A stretch of 64,000 nt of DNA from Kurthia massiliensis (GTDB taxonomy: Bacteria; Bacillota; Bacilli; Bacillales_A; Planococcaceae). This document shows positions 25,716 to 34,750 of this stretch, in pieces. Positions within the stretch are counted from its first letter, which is position 1. Every line of letters starts with the position of its first letter. The notes under the pieces were generated by a model that was given only the letters and a program-made list of their open reading frames with translations, did no database searches and was not told the origin of the DNA. The stretch lies in contig NZ_HE610996.1 in NCBI RefSeq assembly GCF_000285555.1, positions 73,900-137,899 on the forward strand. Direction: 5' to 3'. The translations under genes and the position numbers were made by a program.

Positions 25716-25810
25716 AAGGGACGTCCAAAAACGCGTGAATTCGCTCGATTAAGAGTGCCATTTACGTCTTGTGAAAAGATTTGCTACAAATATCTTTTCT
25801 TTCGTCCCAG
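25716..25810 (-). terminator. Nested hairpin downstream of ypeQ, weakly like the double-hairpin repeat
   Basis: A GAAAAGATATTTG / CAAATCTTTTC hairpin (minus strand) lies inside short GGGACG/CGTCCC outer arms. The outer arms recall the GGGAC ends of the elements at 5.6 and 31.3 kb, but the interior differs. It could be a worn or related copy serving ypeQ, and it also separates ypeQ from the aspartokinase gene. Confidence 0.35.
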
Positions 25811-25817
25811 CTATCTA

Positions 25818-26015
25818 TTATTTTCTTGTATATACCTTCAACAATTCTTGTCCTAAAAACTGTAATTGTTCGCCAACTGTGCACGATTCAATGCAAAAAC
25901 GGTGTGCGCCTGGTTTGCCGCGATCTTTGCGCAATTGTTCCTTCACGAAACACCCTTCACAATAACGGTCGGTCATATCGTCTATTTCTTTTACGATCGA
26001 TTGATGATCCAACAA
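25818..26015 (-). CDS. ypeQ: YpeQ-like zinc-finger small protein
   Basis: This 65-residue protein has cysteine pairs YCEGC and, after a His, FCIESC, matching the zinc-finger family to which B. subtilis YpeQ belongs (C-x2-C then H-x3-C-x3-C). The start is taken as TTG at 26015 because GAGGTG lies six bases upstream; the longer reading from GTG at 26024 would place the start inside that ribosome site. It is divergent from ypeP, as in Bacillus. The molecular role is unknown. Confidence 0.8.
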   Translation of the reverse strand: MLDHQSIVKEIDDMTDRYCEGCFVKEQLRKDRGKPGAHRFCIESCTVGEQLQFLGQELLKVYTRK

Positions 26016-26102
26016 TGAAATCACCTCAATTTTAAGTATTTTTATATTTTACGCTGTCCTATGATATGATGCAAGTAACGTTTCTTAGAAAGTAGGGATT
26101 GA

Positions 26103-26489
26103 ATGTTAGAAGTGTATATTGATGCAGCAAGTGCCGGAAATCCTGGCAAATCAGGCATCGGTATTTTTATTAAAGGCGAAGGCCATCACGTAAAAATTAG
26201 CGAACCAATTGGTGTGACAGACAATCATCATGCGGAATTTCAAGCGCTTGTACGTGCGTTACAAGAAGTACAACCGTTAGCGCCATCGATCGTCTCTGTG
26301 CGCTCTGATTCTAAAATTGTCGTTACTTCTATTGAAAAACGCTACGTGAAAAAAGAATCGTATCGTTTGTTGTTAGATGAAGCGCTCGAAATCATCGATA
26401 CGTTCCCACTCTTTTTCATTAAATGGATTCCTGATGATAAAAATAAAGCAGCGGATGCGCTCGCGCGTGAAGCAATTCGCAAGCAATAA
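26103..26489 (+). CDS. ypeP: RNase HI-like protein YpeP
   Basis: This 128-residue RNase H-fold protein has YIDAASAGNPGKSGIG (first Asp), HAEFQALVRAL (Glu), VRSDSKIVV (second Asp) and NKAADALAREA (final Asp), so all four metal-binding acidic positions are present. It should cleave the RNA of RNA-DNA hybrids, although close homologues are little studied and some type I-like Bacillus paralogues show weak activity. It lacks the basic protrusion of E. coli RNase HI. The GTAGGG ribosome site is modest. It is convergent with the MFS gene and shares a bidirectional terminator with it. Confidence 0.88.
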   Translation: MLEVYIDAASAGNPGKSGIGIFIKGEGHHVKISEPIGVTDNHHAEFQALVRALQEVQPLAPSIVSVRSDSKIVVTSIEKRYVKKESYRLLLDEALEIIDTFPLFFIKWIPDDKNKAADALAREAIRKQ

Positions 26490-26525
26490 AAAAAGCGGTA
26501 CCACAATTGTGGCCCGCTATTTTTT
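26488..26525. terminator. Bidirectional terminator ypeP/MFS
   Basis: An AGCGG / CCGCT stem encloses an inner CCACAATTGTGG palindrome, with an A run and a T run at the ends. It overlaps the MFS stop. Confidence 0.85.
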
Positions 26526-27699
26526 ATGCGTGGGTTTGTTTTTTACGCGTAAATCCAATCATATATACGATTAAAATGACAATCATTAAAATGGCTGACA
26601 GTAAGTATACTTCATGATAGCTCATTGATACGGCGATAATACCGAGTACGTATGAGCCAAGTGCGATACCTAAATCGAAAAATGTGAAGTAAGTCGCTGT
26701 CGCATAGCTTGTACGTGTCGGCGCTGTCGCTTGTACGCACAGTGATTGGAAACTTGTCGTTAATGTACCATACCCTGCCCCAATGAAAATAGCAGAGCAT
26801 AAAAATAATAATGCACCGTTCGCATTGGCAATCATCGCTAAACCGATAGCAAACAACATGAATGATGGAATAATGACAAATTTAGCACCGTACGTATCAT
26901 AAATACGCCCTGTCAGTGGACGGACACCGATCATCGCAACAGCTAATACAGCGTAAAAATAACTAGCCGCGCCGAGTAAATCTTTCTCCGATGCGTATAG
27001 TGATAAGAACGATAAAACGCTTGAATACGCGATCGCGATAAACGCTGCAATCATCGCTAACGGCACCGCTTTTTTCTCAAATAAATCGTTAAATGTTAAA
27101 CGGAATTTTGTCGTTTGCTTCACAACAGGTGCTGTTTGTTTAAACGTCATCGCAAACAATGCTCCGAGTGTCACAAAAACAGCCAATACGATGAAAAGCG
27201 CGTTAAAGCTAAAATATTGAATCACTAATAAGCTAATAAATGGCCCGATAACAATCGCTAAATTCGTAGACATAGCAAAATATCCTAAGCCAGTCCCTTT
27301 ACGTTTTTCCGGCACGATATCGGCAGCGAGTGATCCTGCTGCTGTCGTTGCAATACTAAACCAAATCCCTTGGAAAAAGCGCAACGCTAACAATAATGTA
27401 AAATCTTTAAAAAACACATACGCCACGGTACAAATTAAGTAAAATAATAAACTAATGACGAGCAAACGTTTTTTGCCGTATAAATCGAGTAACTTCCCGC
27501 TAAACGGACGTGCAATAATTGCAGATACTAAAAACACTGTCACAAGTAATCCAGATTCATCGTCCGAGCGATGCAATGTGTCTAATGCGTATAATGGCAA
27601 TGTCGTCACTAAACCGTAAAAGACGAGGAAAATGGCTAAATTCGTAAAAAATAAGCTTAAAAAGCGTGGTGTGAAAATATGTTCGTTTTGTTGTTCCAT
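26524..27699 (-). CDS. MFS transporter, 12-helix drug-efflux type
   Basis: This 391-residue protein has about 12 membrane helices. Motif A between helices 2 and 3 is visible as ARPFSGKLLDLYGKKRLL, and its repeat in the second half as GVRPLTGRIYDTYGAKFV. The overall type is a DHA1-like drug or metabolite exporter; the substrate is unknown. A 15-bp palindrome lies 20 bp upstream of the start and probably binds a regulator, but no regulator gene is adjacent. The AAAGGTTGAG ribosome site is weak to moderate. Confidence 0.88.
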   Translation of the reverse strand: MEQQNEHIFTPRFLSLFFTNLAIFLVFYGLVTTLPLYALDTLHRSDDESGLLVTVFLVSAIIARPFSGKLLDLYGKKRLLVISLLFYLICTVAYVFFKDFTLLLALRFFQGIWFSIATTAAGSLAADIVPEKRKGTGLGYFAMSTNLAIVIGPFISLLVIQYFSFNALFIVLAVFVTLGALFAMTFKQTAPVVKQTTKFRLTFNDLFEKKAVPLAMIAAFIAIAYSSVLSFLSLYASEKDLLGAASYFYAVLAVAMIGVRPLTGRIYDTYGAKFVIIPSFMLFAIGLAMIANANGALLFLCSAIFIGAGYGTLTTSFQSLCVQATAPTRTSYATATYFTFFDLGIALGSYVLGIIAVSMSYHEVYLLSAILMIVILIVYMIGFTRKKQTHA

Positions 27700-27718
27700 A
27701 TGCTCAACCTTTCTATTG

Positions 27719-27733
27719 CGTCTACAATAGACG
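27719..27733. promoter_or_regulatory. Palindromic operator upstream of the MFS gene
   Basis: A perfect inverted repeat CGTCTA-CAA-TAGACG lies between a possible -35 (TTGAAG) and the ribosome site of the efflux gene. It is a plausible site for a TetR/MarR-like repressor; the protein is not in the window. Confidence 0.5.
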
Positions 27734-27842
27734 TCTTCAATATTACGTATCCATGATACCGCAACAACAAAATTATGTCATAAAGCACGTAAAATAGAGC
27801 AAATCTATTGGAATCATCAGTATATTTTTACACAAAAATCAT

Positions 27843-27869
27843 AAAAAAAGAACCGTCATCCGACGATTC
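27843..27869 (-). terminator. Terminator of coaW
   Basis: A stem GAATCGTC / GACGGTTC followed by T7 on the minus strand lies 10 bp past the coaW stop. Confidence 0.85.
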
Positions 27870-27878
27870 CTTTCATTT

Positions 27879-28727
27879 TTATAAAGAGTTTGTAGCACAT
27901 TCTTTAGCATATAACAATGCCCCAATAGCGCCACTAAAACCTTCATCCCCTAAAAAGACAGCTGTTTTTTTCTTTAATTTCGTATAACTTGCAATGACTT
28001 CTCGTAATTTATCGTTATGATCCAGTGTCGTTCCTATATAAACGATGTGCTCTACTTGATATTGCTCAGCAAGTTGAATACTTAACGTCGAAACAACTTC
28101 CCCTACAAGTCCCATCGTCGTCGCTAATAAATCTGCTTTTTCATAATCACGTGGCGATTTTAAGCCAACTTTCCCGAAATTACTTGCTGTTAAATCAGGA
28201 TCTAGCGGTGCAGGTACTTCCATACCTTCAAAAATGTCAGCGACCATCAAGTCCACTTTTTTACGATTACCCGTTTTTGCATGCTCTGCAATCGTATGAT
28301 AATCATATTCTCCTGTCATTAGAGCGCTCAAGCCAACGAGCGTACCACCACCAATACCTGTACCACTTACACGTTGATACGCATCACCATTTTTATAATG
28401 AATCGATGTCCCCGAGCCAATATTCGTAATAATACAACGGGCCAAGTTGCTATTTTGTTGTTGTAATTGTTCGTTCACACCGCGCAATGTTGCTTCAAAT
28501 TCGACTAAAAAATAAAGCTGACGTTGATCGTCTAAAAGAGCGTTTAATTGCTCTGCGCGACCACCTGTCATACCGATTGTCTCAATTTCTGGATGTTCAT
28601 TAATAAAAGCTGCTACACGCGCTAATTGTGTTGATGGATAGTGCTGAACTTGTAATGCACCTGCATCATCTTGATACGCTACTTTCGTTAGCGTGCCGCC
28701 CGCATCAATCCCAATAGTTGTCATCAT
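27879..28727 (-). CDS. coaW: Type II pantothenate kinase
   Basis: This 282-residue ASKHA-fold kinase phosphorylates pantothenate, the first step to coenzyme A. Phosphate-1 motif GIDAGGTLTKVAYQ, the TGGRAEQL segment, the ITNIGSGTSIH phosphate-2 motif and the SGTGIGGGTLVGLS loop mark the staphylococcal type II class. This class is not feedback-inhibited by CoA and is common in bacillithiol or CoA-redox bacteria. The ribosome site AGGAAGA lies upstream of two tandem ATG codons. It lies 57 bp after the amidohydrolase gene in the same direction, so they may share a transcript. Confidence 0.93.
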   Translation of the reverse strand: MMTTIGIDAGGTLTKVAYQDDAGALQVQHYPSTQLARVAAFINEHPEIETIGMTGGRAEQLNALLDDQRQLYFLVEFEATLRGVNEQLQQQNSNLARCIITNIGSGTSIHYKNGDAYQRVSGTGIGGGTLVGLSALMTGEYDYHTIAEHAKTGNRKKVDLMVADIFEGMEVPAPLDPDLTASNFGKVGLKSPRDYEKADLLATTMGLVGEVVSTLSIQLAEQYQVEHIVYIGTTLDHNDKLREVIASYTKLKKKTAVFLGDEGFSGAIGALLYAKECATNSL

Positions 28728-28784
28728 CTATAAATCTTCCTTTCGTTCCCACTCCACTTTAATTCGAAACGCGCTCCGTTGCAA

Positions 28785-30350
28785 CTATTTCTCGTGCTGA
28801 TAAACAACGTTTCCTGCAACGACGGTTTCTATGACGACCGTTTGTAAAATTTCTTGCGGTGTACATTGACATAAATCTCGATCAACAATCGTAAAATCCG
28901 CATCAAATTGTGGCGCGATATGCCCTCGATACGTTTCTTGATTACCTGTATACGCGCTCCCTACTGTATACATATGTATTAAATCATATGCCGACAAGCG
29001 TTCGTTTTCGCCGTAAACATCACCACCACTAAACGGTTGACGTGTTACACCCGCATAAATATTTTCAAACGGATTGATTCGTTCAATTGGTGCATCTGTA
29101 CCCGCGCCTAAAACGAGCCCTGCTTTTAAGAAGCTTTTCCACGGATATAAATATTGTGCGCGCGTATTTCCTAATTTTTTAGCTACCCATGGCATATCAG
29201 ATAATAAAAAAATTGGCTGTGCATCGACAACGACATTTAATGAAGCAAGTCGTTCAATTTGTGCTGGCGTACATAAACTCCCATGAATATAACGGTCACG
29301 CATATGAACGGGCTCAACTTTTTCTAACACTTCGATTACTTGCTCAATCGCACCGTCACCAATTGCATGAACAGCTATGGCACAATCATATTTTCTCGCT
29401 AGTTGAACGAGTGCCAACATTTCCTCATCTGTATGAATACGCAATCCTTTTGTCGGTGCCGTTTCATACGGCTCAACTAAATACGCTGTATCTCCACCGA
29501 AAGAGCCATCTGCAAAGATTTTCATCGCGCCCATTTCAATATACGGATGTTCAGAAGTTGCGCCATCTTTTATCATTTGTTCGAATACACGATGGTTACG
29601 CAACATATGTGCACGAAAATGTCGTTCACGTCCAATAATGCGATGATATGCACCGAGTGACTTCGTGTAATGCCCAAAATAACCTAAATCTTCACTATGT
29701 ACACCTGTAATGCCATTCGCTACTAATTGGTCAATAGCTAGGCGCATCATGTCGTCTAATTGTGCTTCTGATACATTTGATGATGCTAGTTCTAACAATG
29801 CATCATTCGCAGATTCATACAATAAGCCATTTAAACGTCCATCTGCATCTCGGCCATACGTGCCACTTGGTGGATTTTCACTTTGTTCGTGAATATTTAA
29901 TTGTGCTAGGCCCGCATGATTCGTTAACGCAACATGGCGACAAACACGTCGTAACATCATCGGCCCTTCATAAATTGCATCTAGCTCTTTAATAGTAGGA
30001 AGTCGATCTAATTGATTATCATCCCACATATCCGCATACAACCAAGCCTTACCATCTAACTGTTTAGCTTCTGCTTTTAATTCTTCTAACATTTGTGCTG
30101 CTGTCGTCACGTGATGTAATGTGCGTTTCATTAATAATTCACCGTAGCCGATTAAATGGATATGATTATCGACAAATCCTGGATACATGACATTCCCATG
30201 AAGATCTTTTTTCTCATTTGCGAGTGGTGCTAGCTTTTCATATGCACCTGTTTTTATAATCTTACCGTCTTCTACAAGTAGAGCTTCGACAGTATCCCCT
30301 TCACCAATCATCGTATAAATCGTACCACCGTACCATAAAGTTTTCATCAT
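28785..30350 (-). CDS. Amidohydrolase family protein (YtcJ-like)
   Basis: This 521-residue metal-dependent hydrolase of the amidohydrolase 3 family has the PGFVDNHIHLIGYG strand-1 His pair, VHAIGDGAIEQV (His), YIHGSLCTPAQIERL (His) and the GAGTDAPIE Asp of strand 8, so the metal site is intact. Related YtcJ/AepA-like proteins are predicted to act on N-substituted formamides or similar imides; the true substrate is unknown. Two tandem ATG codons follow AAGGGGG. It probably lies in one transcript with coaW, though with no clear functional link. Confidence 0.9.
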   Translation of the reverse strand: MMKTLWYGGTIYTMIGEGDTVEALLVEDGKIIKTGAYEKLAPLANEKKDLHGNVMYPGFVDNHIHLIGYGELLMKRTLHHVTTAAQMLEELKAEAKQLDGKAWLYADMWDDNQLDRLPTIKELDAIYEGPMMLRRVCRHVALTNHAGLAQLNIHEQSENPPSGTYGRDADGRLNGLLYESANDALLELASSNVSEAQLDDMMRLAIDQLVANGITGVHSEDLGYFGHYTKSLGAYHRIIGRERHFRAHMLRNHRVFEQMIKDGATSEHPYIEMGAMKIFADGSFGGDTAYLVEPYETAPTKGLRIHTDEEMLALVQLARKYDCAIAVHAIGDGAIEQVIEVLEKVEPVHMRDRYIHGSLCTPAQIERLASLNVVVDAQPIFLLSDMPWVAKKLGNTRAQYLYPWKSFLKAGLVLGAGTDAPIERINPFENIYAGVTRQPFSGGDVYGENERLSAYDLIHMYTVGSAYTGNQETYRGHIAPQFDADFTIVDRDLCQCTPQEILQTVVIETVVAGNVVYQHEK

Positions 30351-30495
30351 CGTTCCCCCTTGCGCGCTTAAGTTGGCATTATTATATCAGAAATTGGAAA
30401 TTGTCTCGAAAATCTGTTTTTTCATTGTCTATTTCAAACTATTTGCGATACGATAAATAGGAAAACAATTTAACAGTTCGAACGGAGGTATCCGC

Positions 30496-31323
30496 GTGAT
30501 ACAACAAAAACAATTATATAAAGAAGCCATGAATGTTTTAAAAGCGACGAGTCGTACATTTTTTATCCCGATTACGTTTTTAGAGAAAGAAATGAAAACG
30601 ACCGTTGCGACAGCTTACTTATGTATGCGTGCAATCGATGAAATCGAAGATCACGAAGACATTTCAGTAGAAGAAAAAGCACGTATGTTAAATAAAACGG
30701 CGGATTTACTGGAAAACTTACCTTTTAATGAAGAAGTTTATTTAGCTGAGATCGCGGATTACGCGAATATTTTACCAGAAGTATCATTACGTTTAGCTGA
30801 TTGGTTATCACTTTGCCCAGATGCCATTCGTACACGTGTCGCCGCTTCTACAGCCGAAATGGCACGCGGTATGGCAAAATGGGCATTAAAGGGTTGGGTT
30901 TGCAAAACAAAAGAAGACTTAGACGATTACACATACTATGTAGCAGGCCTCGTCGGTGTCATGCTTTCAGATATTTGGAAAACATTCGCTGATATTGATA
31001 CGGATCGTGACTTAGCAATCGGTTTCGGTCGTGGTTTACAAGCGGTCAATATTTTACGTAACCAAGACGAAGATGCAGAACGCGGTGTCTGCTTCGTACC
31101 AGAAGGCTGGACACGCGATGATTTATTCGCCTATGCCAACGACAATTTAACAAAAGCTGAAGCATATAATCAGCAATTATCAAAACGTAGCATTAAAATG
31201 TTCTGTAAAATTCCATTAGCACTTGCGCACAAAACGTTAGCAACGATGGAAAAAGGACATGAAAAATTAACGCGTGCAGAAGTAGAAGCCACTGTCGCAG
31301 CGTTAGATGAAGAGACAAAATAA
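30496..31323 (+). CDS. Phytoene/squalene synthase family protein
   Basis: This 275-residue trans-isoprenyl diphosphate synthase (head-to-head) has both Asp-rich motifs: AIDEIEDHED (about residues 48-57) and NILRNQDEDAERG (about 178-190). Proteins of this class join two C15 or C20 diphosphates to dehydrosqualene, squalene or phytoene. The rest of a carotenoid or hopanoid pathway is not in the window, so the product is unknown. In pigmented relatives a CrtM-like role is common. It starts with GTG at 30496, with CGGAGG upstream, and is followed by the second double-hairpin element. Confidence 0.9.
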   Translation: MIQQKQLYKEAMNVLKATSRTFFIPITFLEKEMKTTVATAYLCMRAIDEIEDHEDISVEEKARMLNKTADLLENLPFNEEVYLAEIADYANILPEVSLRLADWLSLCPDAIRTRVAASTAEMARGMAKWALKGWVCKTKEDLDDYTYYVAGLVGVMLSDIWKTFADIDTDRDLAIGFGRGLQAVNILRNQDEDAERGVCFVPEGWTRDDLFAYANDNLTKAEAYNQQLSKRSIKMFCKIPLALAHKTLATMEKGHEKLTRAEVEATVAALDEETK

Positions 31324-31333
31324 CTTCACACAT

Positions 31334-31472
31334 AAAAAGAGACTGAGACGAAACATTTCATTTTCCTTTTTAGCTTTCTCAACAAAAAACCGGAACCGCG
31401 TCATAGCGCGATTCCGGTTTTTTTATGCTCATTTGAGATGAGGTTTTTACACTTATGTCCCAGCCTCTTTTT
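31334..31472. repeat. Double-hairpin dispersed element, copy 2
   Basis: This ~139-bp element closely matches the one at 5612-5752. It shares the outer arms (AGAGACTGAGAC here; GTCCCAGCCTCTTT at the right), the conserved AAACATTTCATTTTCC block, the inner GGAACCGCG / CGCGATTCC hairpin followed by seven T, and TTATGCTCATTTGAGATG. Differences are scattered substitutions, and compensatory changes keep the inner stem. It lies 10 bp past the squalene synthase-like gene's stop. Confidence 0.85.
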
Positions 31473-31753
31473 GTGGCACTTTTCGATAAATCATTCAATT
31501 CCTATGCCATATGCTCCGTTATATGTCTTTTATATACGAGCAAATATTATTAAATATCCACTTATCTCATAGATGCATAAAAACAATCTCATTTCGTGAT
31601 CGTTCAACCAGAATAATTTCATTTCCGAACGTTGTTTGATACGCGTAATTTCATCGTCAAAAACTTGACACAACTGTTTCTTTTCTAAAAAGGGATAAAA
31701 ATTCTGATAAATAATACCTTAAAATCGTTAATTAATCTCATTTCGATATGTAA
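31473..31753. other. Intergenic stretch with a possible gene fragment
   Basis: A minus-strand open stretch of about 56 codons (around 31530-31700, reading FLEKKQLCQVFDDEITRI in part) lacks a usable start and ribosome site. It may be the remains of a gene. No RNA gene or repeat is seen. Confidence 0.3.
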
Positions 31754-32212
31754 TCAATCTAATTTATCTATATATAATATCCGTTCACAAATTTGTCGAA
31801 ATTTTTCTAAGAAGATTTTATTTGCATCTTTCGCACGTTTTTTAGGCCCCTTTATGTGCCCACCGTTTTGGCGAATCTTTTTGCTAACGTGGCGGATATT
31901 TAACAAAGCATCAATATTTCCATGGGTATATTCTCTCCCATTTTGATCAACACAAAAACCATTTTTTGCTAACACCATCGTGGCAAGACCGTAATCTTGT
32001 GTCACGACAATATCCCCTTTTTGAATTCGGTTGACGAGCGCGAAATCCGCGGAATCATTACCTTTGGAAACGGTTACGGTTGTTGCGCCCTCTCTGACAA
32101 TCTCATGTGATGTATCACAAAAAATGATCACCTCTAGTCCAAATTGTTGGCCCACTTCAATGACTTCTCGTACGACTGGGCACCCATCAGCATCAATACA
32201 AATTTTTGGCAT
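31754..32212 (-). CDS. yqxD: YaiI/YqxD family protein (UPF0178)
   Basis: This 152-residue protein of the UPF0178 (DUF188) family has a PIN-like fold. The conserved N-terminal ICIDADGCPVVREV, the KGNDSADFALVNRI block and the IVVTQDYGLA strand carry the family's acidic residues, compatible with a nuclease active site. Activity has not been established for the family. The start at 32212 is chosen because GGAGGAAGAG precedes it; an in-frame ATG at 32275 has no ribosome site. It is divergent from gdhA. Confidence 0.93.
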   Translation of the reverse strand: MPKICIDADGCPVVREVIEVGQQFGLEVIIFCDTSHEIVREGATTVTVSKGNDSADFALVNRIQKGDIVVTQDYGLATMVLAKNGFCVDQNGREYTHGNIDALLNIRHVSKKIRQNGGHIKGPKKRAKDANKIFLEKFRQICERILYIDKLD

Positions 32213-32329
32213 TTTCTCTTCCTCCTTCCTTTTCACTTTACCCTCATTATGAACATTTCGAAATGCAAAAACCATTTTTTGTTTAATCGCTCTTTTATGA
32301 ATTGTCAGTTTTTTTATATCTTAAGACGT

Positions 32330-33770
<1,441 letters not shown>

Positions 33771-33814
33771 TTCGAGCTTCATATTTCGTTAAAACAAACT
33801 AAAATATGCTACTT

Positions 33815-33856
33815 TAAGAAAGTGCGTCTCTCCAAAGGAAACGCGCTTTCTTTTAT
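33815..33856 (+). terminator. Terminator of gdhA
   Basis: A stem GAAAGTGCGT / ACGCGCTTTC followed by T-rich sequence lies 45 bp past the gdhA stop. Confidence 0.85.
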
Positions 33857-33959
33857 TTTTTGTCGTTTTTACATTAAATCCCTTCTTTTATTCTTTTCGA
33901 TACAAATTACTATCTTTTCCATTAAAATACAACTAAGAGATGACAGAGGAGTGATTAAA

Positions 33960-34646
33960 ATGAAATTAGTCTACGAAGGAAAAAATAAGAACGTTTATCG
34001 CCTACCAAGCGGTGCGCTTCAAATTCAATTTAAAGATGCAGTAACAGGCAAAAACGGGATGTTTGATCCTGCTGCAAAATCAGTATTAAAAACGATACCA
34101 GGTGCTGGCTTATCAAGTTTGCGATTATCTGCTTACTTCTTTAAGAAGCTAAACGCCATCGATGTCCCAACGCACTTTATTTCTGTGAACGAAAACAGTC
34201 CCACAATGTTCGTTAAAGATACGAAGCCTTTCGGACCTCATGGCATTGATGTCATTTGTCGTTTCCGTGCAATTGGCACATTTGAAAAACGCTTTAGCGA
34301 TATTATTGAGCATGGCGAAGAACTAGATTCACTCGTTGAAATGGTATTAAAAAACGAAGATGAAGAATTACCACCTGTTACGCAAGAAACGTTAGAAGCG
34401 CTTCATTTAGTAACCTCTCGTGAATTTAATTTCATGAAAGAGCTATCACGTGACGTCGCTGAATTTATTCGAAGAGACTTAGCTAAAAAAGGTTTAGAAC
34501 TATACGATATTAAACTAGAATTTGGGCGCGATTCACAAACGGACGAAATTTTATTAATCAATGAAATTTCAGCGAACAATATGCACGTTTACCAAGGAGA
34601 GCGTTTAATCAACCCGATTGAATTAGAAGAAATATTGCTAGCTTAA
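33960..34646 (+). CDS. PurC-like (SAICAR synthetase family) protein, divergent
   Basis: This 228-residue protein has the SAICAR synthetase fold. LVYEGKNKNVY (nucleotide loop), THFI, the CRFRAIGTFEKR block and the LYDIKLEFG motif all fit PurC. However, the usual DEISPDxxR motif reads NEISANNMHVY, so a conserved Asp and an Arg are replaced, and the DxxTAxNG block reads DAVTGKNG. PurC normally lies in the pur operon; here it is a single gene with its own terminators between gdhA and pepF. It may be a paralogue with a different substrate. The start at 33960 is set by GAGGAGTG; the frame is open to 33822. Confidence 0.75.
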   Translation: MKLVYEGKNKNVYRLPSGALQIQFKDAVTGKNGMFDPAAKSVLKTIPGAGLSSLRLSAYFFKKLNAIDVPTHFISVNENSPTMFVKDTKPFGPHGIDVICRFRAIGTFEKRFSDIIEHGEELDSLVEMVLKNEDEELPPVTQETLEALHLVTSREFNFMKELSRDVAEFIRRDLAKKGLELYDIKLEFGRDSQTDEILLINEISANNMHVYQGERLINPIELEEILLA

Positions 34647-34652
34647 CGATGG

Positions 34653-34682
34653 AAAAGACAAGGACTCCCCTTGTCTTTTTTA
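34653..34682 (+). terminator. Terminator after the PurC-like gene
   Basis: An 11-bp stem AAAAGACAAGG / CCTTGTCTTTT with a T tail starts 7 bp past the stop. Confidence 0.92.
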
Positions 34683-34750
34683 TATTTCAAAATTTCGACA
34701 ATTCTTATATAATGAATTTAATTCGATTGTCGAATGATGAAGGAGTTGAA

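Noticed and set aside
31500-31720. Small gene on the minus strand in the gap before yqxD
   Set aside because: The open stretch has no start codon or ribosome site; at best it is a gene fragment.
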